36,881 nucleotides of DNA from an uncultured Clostridia bacterium (GTDB taxonomy: Bacteria > Bacillota > Clostridia > Oscillospirales > CAG-272), in the NCBI GenBank assembly GCA_946410595.1, contig CAMKAU010000012.1, forward strand, positions 1 to 36,881, written 5' to 3'. Position numbers and translations under genes: made by a program. Shown here piece by piece: positions 33,038-36,881 of this stretch (its first letter is position 1; every line of letters starts with the position of its first letter). Under the pieces are notes generated by a model. The model had not been told where the DNA came from. It worked only from the letters and a program-made list of their open reading frames with translations, and made no database searches.

Positions 33038-35231
33038 GGTCGTTCTCCCGTTTTTGTGATGCGCGAAGCCGCCGGAGCAGCGCAGAGCGCTCCAGCGCGG
33101 TCTTTTCCGTTACCGGCTCCAGGGTGACGCGGTAGGTTTCCTCTTCCCTTTCCTCCAGCCGGATGAGTCCGAGCTCCTCTAAAATCAGCAGCGAAAACCG
33201 CAGCTTGAGATAGCCGGGGCCGCCGCCGTCCTGCTCCGCGAGCAGCGCAAGCATCGCGCGGCAGCTCATCTCGTCGTTTCCGACGCGCGCTTCCCGCCGC
33301 AGCAGCGTATAGACCGCGGCGATATCCGCGCGGTCGGGCGCGGCGTTTTCATTTTCTCCGACCTCGGCGCCGGAGAGCAGCTCCTCAAAGCGGGCCTTTT
33401 CTTTTGCGCGGAGGAGCGCCGCCGCCTCGGAACGCCGCAGATCCTTGACAAAGAACTGCGCGCTCCGCGCGCCGCCGTACTCGTTGATCTCCACCGAGAA
33501 GAGCAGGTCCGCGCGTTCGCCCGCAAACACGCCGACCGAGGCAGGCGAACGGGAAAAGAAGATGGCGGCGACCTGCGTTCCGCCGCAGTCGAGGATCAGT
33601 TTGGTATGTTTGCCCGCGCTGACCGGCAAAACCTCCAGCACGGGAATATCCCGCAAAACGAAGGAGGGCGCGGGATTGCCGATCCCGCACGGCTCGAGCA
33701 GCTGCAGCTCCTCCGCGAAGGCGAGGTCCGCCTCCCCGGGGGCCAGCTCCATATCGTACTCGAGAGAGGGCTCCGCCGCGCCGGCGGAAAAGGCGCCCGC
33801 CGCGTATTCGTTGATCCGGCGGCGGAACGCCGGAACGTTTTTCCGCTTCAGCGTCAGGCCGGCCGCCAGCTCGTGGCCGCCGTATTTTTCCAGCAGATCG
33901 GAGCAGGCGGCGAGCGCCTCCACGAGGTTCAGTCCCCGCACGCTCCGGCCGGAGCCCTTGCCGACGTCCTCGCCGTCCGGCTCTCCGGCGCCCGCCCCCT
34001 CGTAGGAGATGAGGATGGAGGGAAGCCCGAAGCGTTCGGTGATCCGGGAGGAAACGATCCCGACGACCCCGTGATGCCAGCCGTCGTCCTCCAGGACGAT
34101 CACCGGCTCCTTTTCCGTATCGTACCCTTCTTCGATCTTCGCCATCGCCTCCGCGGCGATGCGGTTTTCCTCCGCCTGGCGGAGACGGTTGATCTCGCAC
34201 AGCTCTTCGGCCAGTTCTTTTGCGCGGACGGGCGAGTCGGTCAGAAACAGCTCGACCGCGCGCGCGGCGCTGGCGATCCGGCCCGCCGCGTTGATCCGCG
34301 GCGCGACGGTAAAGCCGATAAAGGAGGAGGTGATGCGCGGCGGCTTCTGGTAGGACGAGCCGCCGTCCGGCCGCTTGCGCGAGGCGGCGATGATCGCGGA
34401 GATCGCCTCGCGGCTGCCTTTGCGGATCCGGGAGAGGCCGTATTTGACGATCAGACGGTTTTCGTCCACGATGGGCATCACGTCCGCGATCGTTCCGAGG
34501 GCGACCAGATCGGCGTAGTCGGAACACACGCGCCGCACGGCGGAAAGCGGATCGTCCGTCCGCTTCATCTCCATCGCGCAGATCAGCTTGAACACGACGC
34601 CCACGCCGGCAAGCCCGTCGAAGGGGTAGCGGCTGTCCCGGCGGCGGGGGTTGACGACCGCGTCCGCCTCGGGCAGCTCCTCCCTGCATTCGTGGTGATC
34701 GGTCACGACGACCGAAAGGCCGAGCGCCTTCGCCGCCGCGATCTCCCCGTTCGCCGTAACGCCGGTATCGACCGTGATAACGAGCGAAACGCCGTCCCGC
34801 GCCATTTCCTCCACGGCGGAGGCGGACATCCCGTACCCGTCCCGGATGCGGTCGGGGATAAAATAGGACACGTCCGCGCCGCGGGACTTCAGATAAAGAT
34901 ACAGGGTGCTGACCGAGGTAACGCCGTCCACGTCGTAGTCGCCGTAGATGCGGATCTTTTTTTCTTCTTTCAGCGCGCGCTCGACGGTATCGACCGCCCG
35001 GTCCATATCGGGGAGGAGAAAGGGATCGTGTAAGATCTCCTCCTCCGCCCGCAGAAAGGCGTTTGCCTTTTTCACGTCGGTATAACCACGGGAACAGAGG
35101 AGCGACGCGAACGCGCGTGAAACGCGCAGCCCGTCGGAAAGCGCGGATACGGCGTCTCCGTCCGGCCGCTTCGCCGCGCCCTCGCGCAGCGTCCAGCGCC
35201 GCGTCTTCGGTTTGTGGATCTTGTCGTTCAC
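33021..35231 (-). CDS. recJ: Single-stranded-DNA-specific exonuclease RecJ
   Basis: IRIYGDYDVDGVTSVSTLYLYL; VVTDHHECREELPEADAVVNPRR; APRINAAGRIASA. Confidence 0.96.
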   Translation of the reverse strand: MNDKIHKPKTRRWTLREGAAKRPDGDAVSALSDGLRVSRAFASLLCSRGYTDVKKANAFLRAEEEILHDPFLLPDMDRAVDTVERALKEEKKIRIYGDYDVDGVTSVSTLYLYLKSRGADVSYFIPDRIRDGYGMSASAVEEMARDGVSLVITVDTGVTANGEIAAAKALGLSVVVTDHHECREELPEADAVVNPRRRDSRYPFDGLAGVGVVFKLICAMEMKRTDDPLSAVRRVCSDYADLVALGTIADVMPIVDENRLIVKYGLSRIRKGSREAISAIIAASRKRPDGGSSYQKPPRITSSFIGFTVAPRINAAGRIASAARAVELFLTDSPVRAKELAEELCEINRLRQAEENRIAAEAMAKIEEGYDTEKEPVIVLEDDGWHHGVVGIVSSRITERFGLPSILISYEGAGAGEPDGEDVGKGSGRSVRGLNLVEALAACSDLLEKYGGHELAAGLTLKRKNVPAFRRRINEYAAGAFSAGAAEPSLEYDMELAPGEADLAFAEELQLLEPCGIGNPAPSFVLRDIPVLEVLPVSAGKHTKLILDCGGTQVAAIFFSRSPASVGVFAGERADLLFSVEINEYGGARSAQFFVKDLRRSEAAALLRAKEKARFEELLSGAEVGENENAAPDRADIAAVYTLLRREARVGNDEMSCRAMLALLAEQDGGGPGYLKLRFSLLILEELGLIRLEEREEETYRVTLEPVTEKTALERSALLRRLRASQKRENDHGKDR

Positions 35232-35689
35232 CGGTCAGACGCCTCGTCTTTCTCCCCGCGCTCCGCGGGGTAAAGGATCTCCGTGATCCGGATATCGCAT
35301 CGGCGGGCGATCGCCAGCCGGGAATAGAAAAACACGCCGATCATCGCAAGAAGGAACCCTCCGGCTCCCGCGGCGATACGGATCTTTTCCTCCCCTCCGG
35401 CGAGGAAAGCGGCGAAATACCCGACCGCCGCCAGAAGAAGAGGAAGAAGGAAAACGAGGACCGCGTAAAAAAGGGTACGCCCGGAGGACGCCTCCACCGA
35501 AACGAGATCGCCCTCTCCCGCACCTGCGTCGTTGCGGGCTCTGGCCCGCATCGTGTTCTTTCCGCCGATCAGGCTGCAGGCGGCGCACCCCTCCGCCGCC
35601 CGGTGGCATCCGGCGCACGCGGAGGAGCGAACCGCCTCCACGACGGCGTAGGCGCCGTCCGTTTTTACTACGGTCGCGTTTTGCTGCAT
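35228..35689 (-). CDS. SoxR-reducing system RseC-like protein
   Basis: N-terminal CAGCHRAAEGCAAC cysteine cluster, two C-terminal TM segments. Confidence 0.82.
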   Translation of the reverse strand: MQQNATVVKTDGAYAVVEAVRSSACAGCHRAAEGCAACSLIGGKNTMRARARNDAGAGEGDLVSVEASSGRTLFYAVLVFLLPLLLAAVGYFAAFLAGGEEKIRIAAGAGGFLLAMIGVFFYSRLAIARRCDIRITEILYPAERGEKDEASDR

Positions 35690-35690
35690 A

Positions 35691-36881
35691 TCAGTCTCCG
35701 AGTAAGATTTTTTCCGCCGCGCGCAGTCCGTCCGCGGCGGCGCTGGTGATCCCGCCGGCGTACCCGGCTCCCTCCCCGCAGGGGTAGAGGTTGGAGAGAA
35801 CGGGGGAAGCGAGCGTTTCCGGGTCGCGCGGGATGCGGAGGGGGGCGGAGGTACGCGTTTCCGCCGCCGTCAGCACGGCGTCGGGAACGTCAAAGCCCGC
35901 AAGCGTTTTGCCGAAGGCGGCAAGCCCGCCCCGCAGGGCCTGTGTGATAAAAGGGGGGAACAGAGCGGAAAGATCCGCCGCGCGGCAGCGGCCGCCCATA
36001 TAGGTCGGCAGGATCCGGGAAGGGGCGGTCCCCGAGGTCCCGCGCATCAGATCGCCGACGGTGGAAACGGGAGCGGCAAAGCCCCCGCCGCCGAGGGAAA
36101 ACGCGCGGCGCTCCAGCTCCCGCTGAAAGGCGATCGCCCCTTCCGGAGAGGCGCCGCAATCCGCGGGAAAAACGGAAACGGCGACGGCGGCGTTGGAATT
36201 GACCCCGTCGCGCGCAAAGGGACTCATCCCGTTGGTCACGACGCCGCCCTCCTCCGTTGCGGCGGCGACGACCTCCCCGCCCGGGCACATACAGAAGGTG
36301 TAAACGCCCCTGCCGTCCACGCGGTGGGAGAGGTTATACTCGGCGTGGCCGAGCGCCGGATGGCCGGCGAGCGCGCCGTACATGGCGCGGTCGATCTCCG
36401 CCGCGGTATGCTCGATCCGCACGCCGACGGAAAAGGGCTTGACCTCCGGCAAAACGCCGTAGCGCGGCAAAAACGCGTACACGTCCCGCGCGCTGTGTCC
36501 GCAGGCGAGGACGAGCGCGGAACAGGGGATCTCCCCGCCGGTCGTCCGCGCGGCGGCGATCCGGCCGCCGGAAAGAGAAAAGCCGGTCAGAGCGGTATGA
36601 GTAAGGATCCTGCCGCCGAGCGCGGCGATCCGCTCCGCCGCCCGCTCGACAAGCGAGGGGAGGAGATCGGTGCCGACGTGCGGGCGCGCGCGGGTGAGGA
36701 TCTCGCGCGGCGCGCCGAGGGACGCCAGCTCCTCCAAAACGAAGCGGCAGCGCGGGTCGTTGACCCGCGTGACGAGTTTTCCGTCCGAAAAGGTCCCGGC
36801 GCCGCCCTCGCCGAACTGGACGTTGCTGTCGGGGTCGAGCCGTCCCGTCCGATAAAAAGCGTCGCGGGCGGCGATCCGTTC
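35691..36881 (-). CDS. FAD-dependent oxidoreductase (5' end beyond the window)
   Basis: Frame open through the window edge: ERIAARDAFYRTGRLDPDSNVQFGEGGAGTFSDGKLVTRVNDPRCRFVLEELASLG...; C-terminus LYPCGEGAGYAGGITSAAADGLRAAEKIL. The ORF track start at 36737 is artificial. Confidence 0.88.
   Translation of the reverse strand, partial: ERIAARDAFYRTGRLDPDSNVQFGEGGAGTFSDGKLVTRVNDPRCRFVLEELASLGAPREILTRARPHVGTDLLPSLVERAAERIAALGGRILTHTALTGFSLSGGRIAAARTTGGEIPCSALVLACGHSARDVYAFLPRYGVLPEVKPFSVGVRIEHTAAEIDRAMYGALAGHPALGHAEYNLSHRVDGRGVYTFCMCPGGEVVAAATEEGGVVTNGMSPFARDGVNSNAAVAVSVFPADCGASPEGAIAFQRELERRAFSLGGGGFAAPVSTVGDLMRGTSGTAPSRILPTYMGGRCRAADLSALFPPFITQALRGGLAAFGKTLAGFDVPDAVLTAAETRTSAPLRIPRDPETLASPVLSNLYPCGEGAGYAGGITSAAADGLRAAEKILLGD

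Noticed and set aside
30713-33127. 804-aa + strand ORF
   Set aside because: Antisense to relA/spoT; sequence is low-complexity Arg/Asp/Val-rich typical of the opposite strand of GC-rich genes; no known domain.
33606-35033. 475-aa + strand ORF
   Set aside because: Antisense to recJ; mirror-frame composition.

Overview
The window is a gene-dense, high-GC Firmicutes/Clostridia-type chromosome segment, probably from a spore-former: yabP, yabQ, a spoVB-like gene and hemZ are present. Most of it is conserved housekeeping DNA. On the + strand there is a long operon yicC-remA-gmk-rpoZ-priA-def-fmt-yugP-rsmB-rlmN-PP2C phosphatase-PASTA kinase-rsgA. On the - strand there are fumA(alpha), divIC, yabQ, yabP, rqcP-like, hup, a spoVB-like flippase, hemZ, relA/spoT, recJ, rseC-like and an FAD oxidoreductase that runs off the end. 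The left third has more accessory content: three small uncharacterised genes, MGMT, an XRE regulator, an FNT formate channel next to fhs, pepF, rubredoxin, and a trxB-trxA-MarR(OhrR-like) operon. Two parts stand out. (1) An AT-rich three-gene cassette (about 2.27-5.01 kb) sits in the GC-rich chromosome. It encodes a 43-aa GTG-start peptide absent from the ORF track, a secreted LRR/BspA-like protein with internal repeats, and a small P-loop NTPase. A near-consensus promoter overlapped by a perfect palindrome precedes it, followed by a two-hairpin 5' leader, next to a divergent XRE repressor gene. (2) A ~170-nt structured leader with an intrinsic terminator lies upstream of the FNT-fhs operon. 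It looks like a riboswitch or attenuator that I could not assign to a class from memory. No rRNA, tRNA, CRISPR array, transposase or phage gene was recognised.
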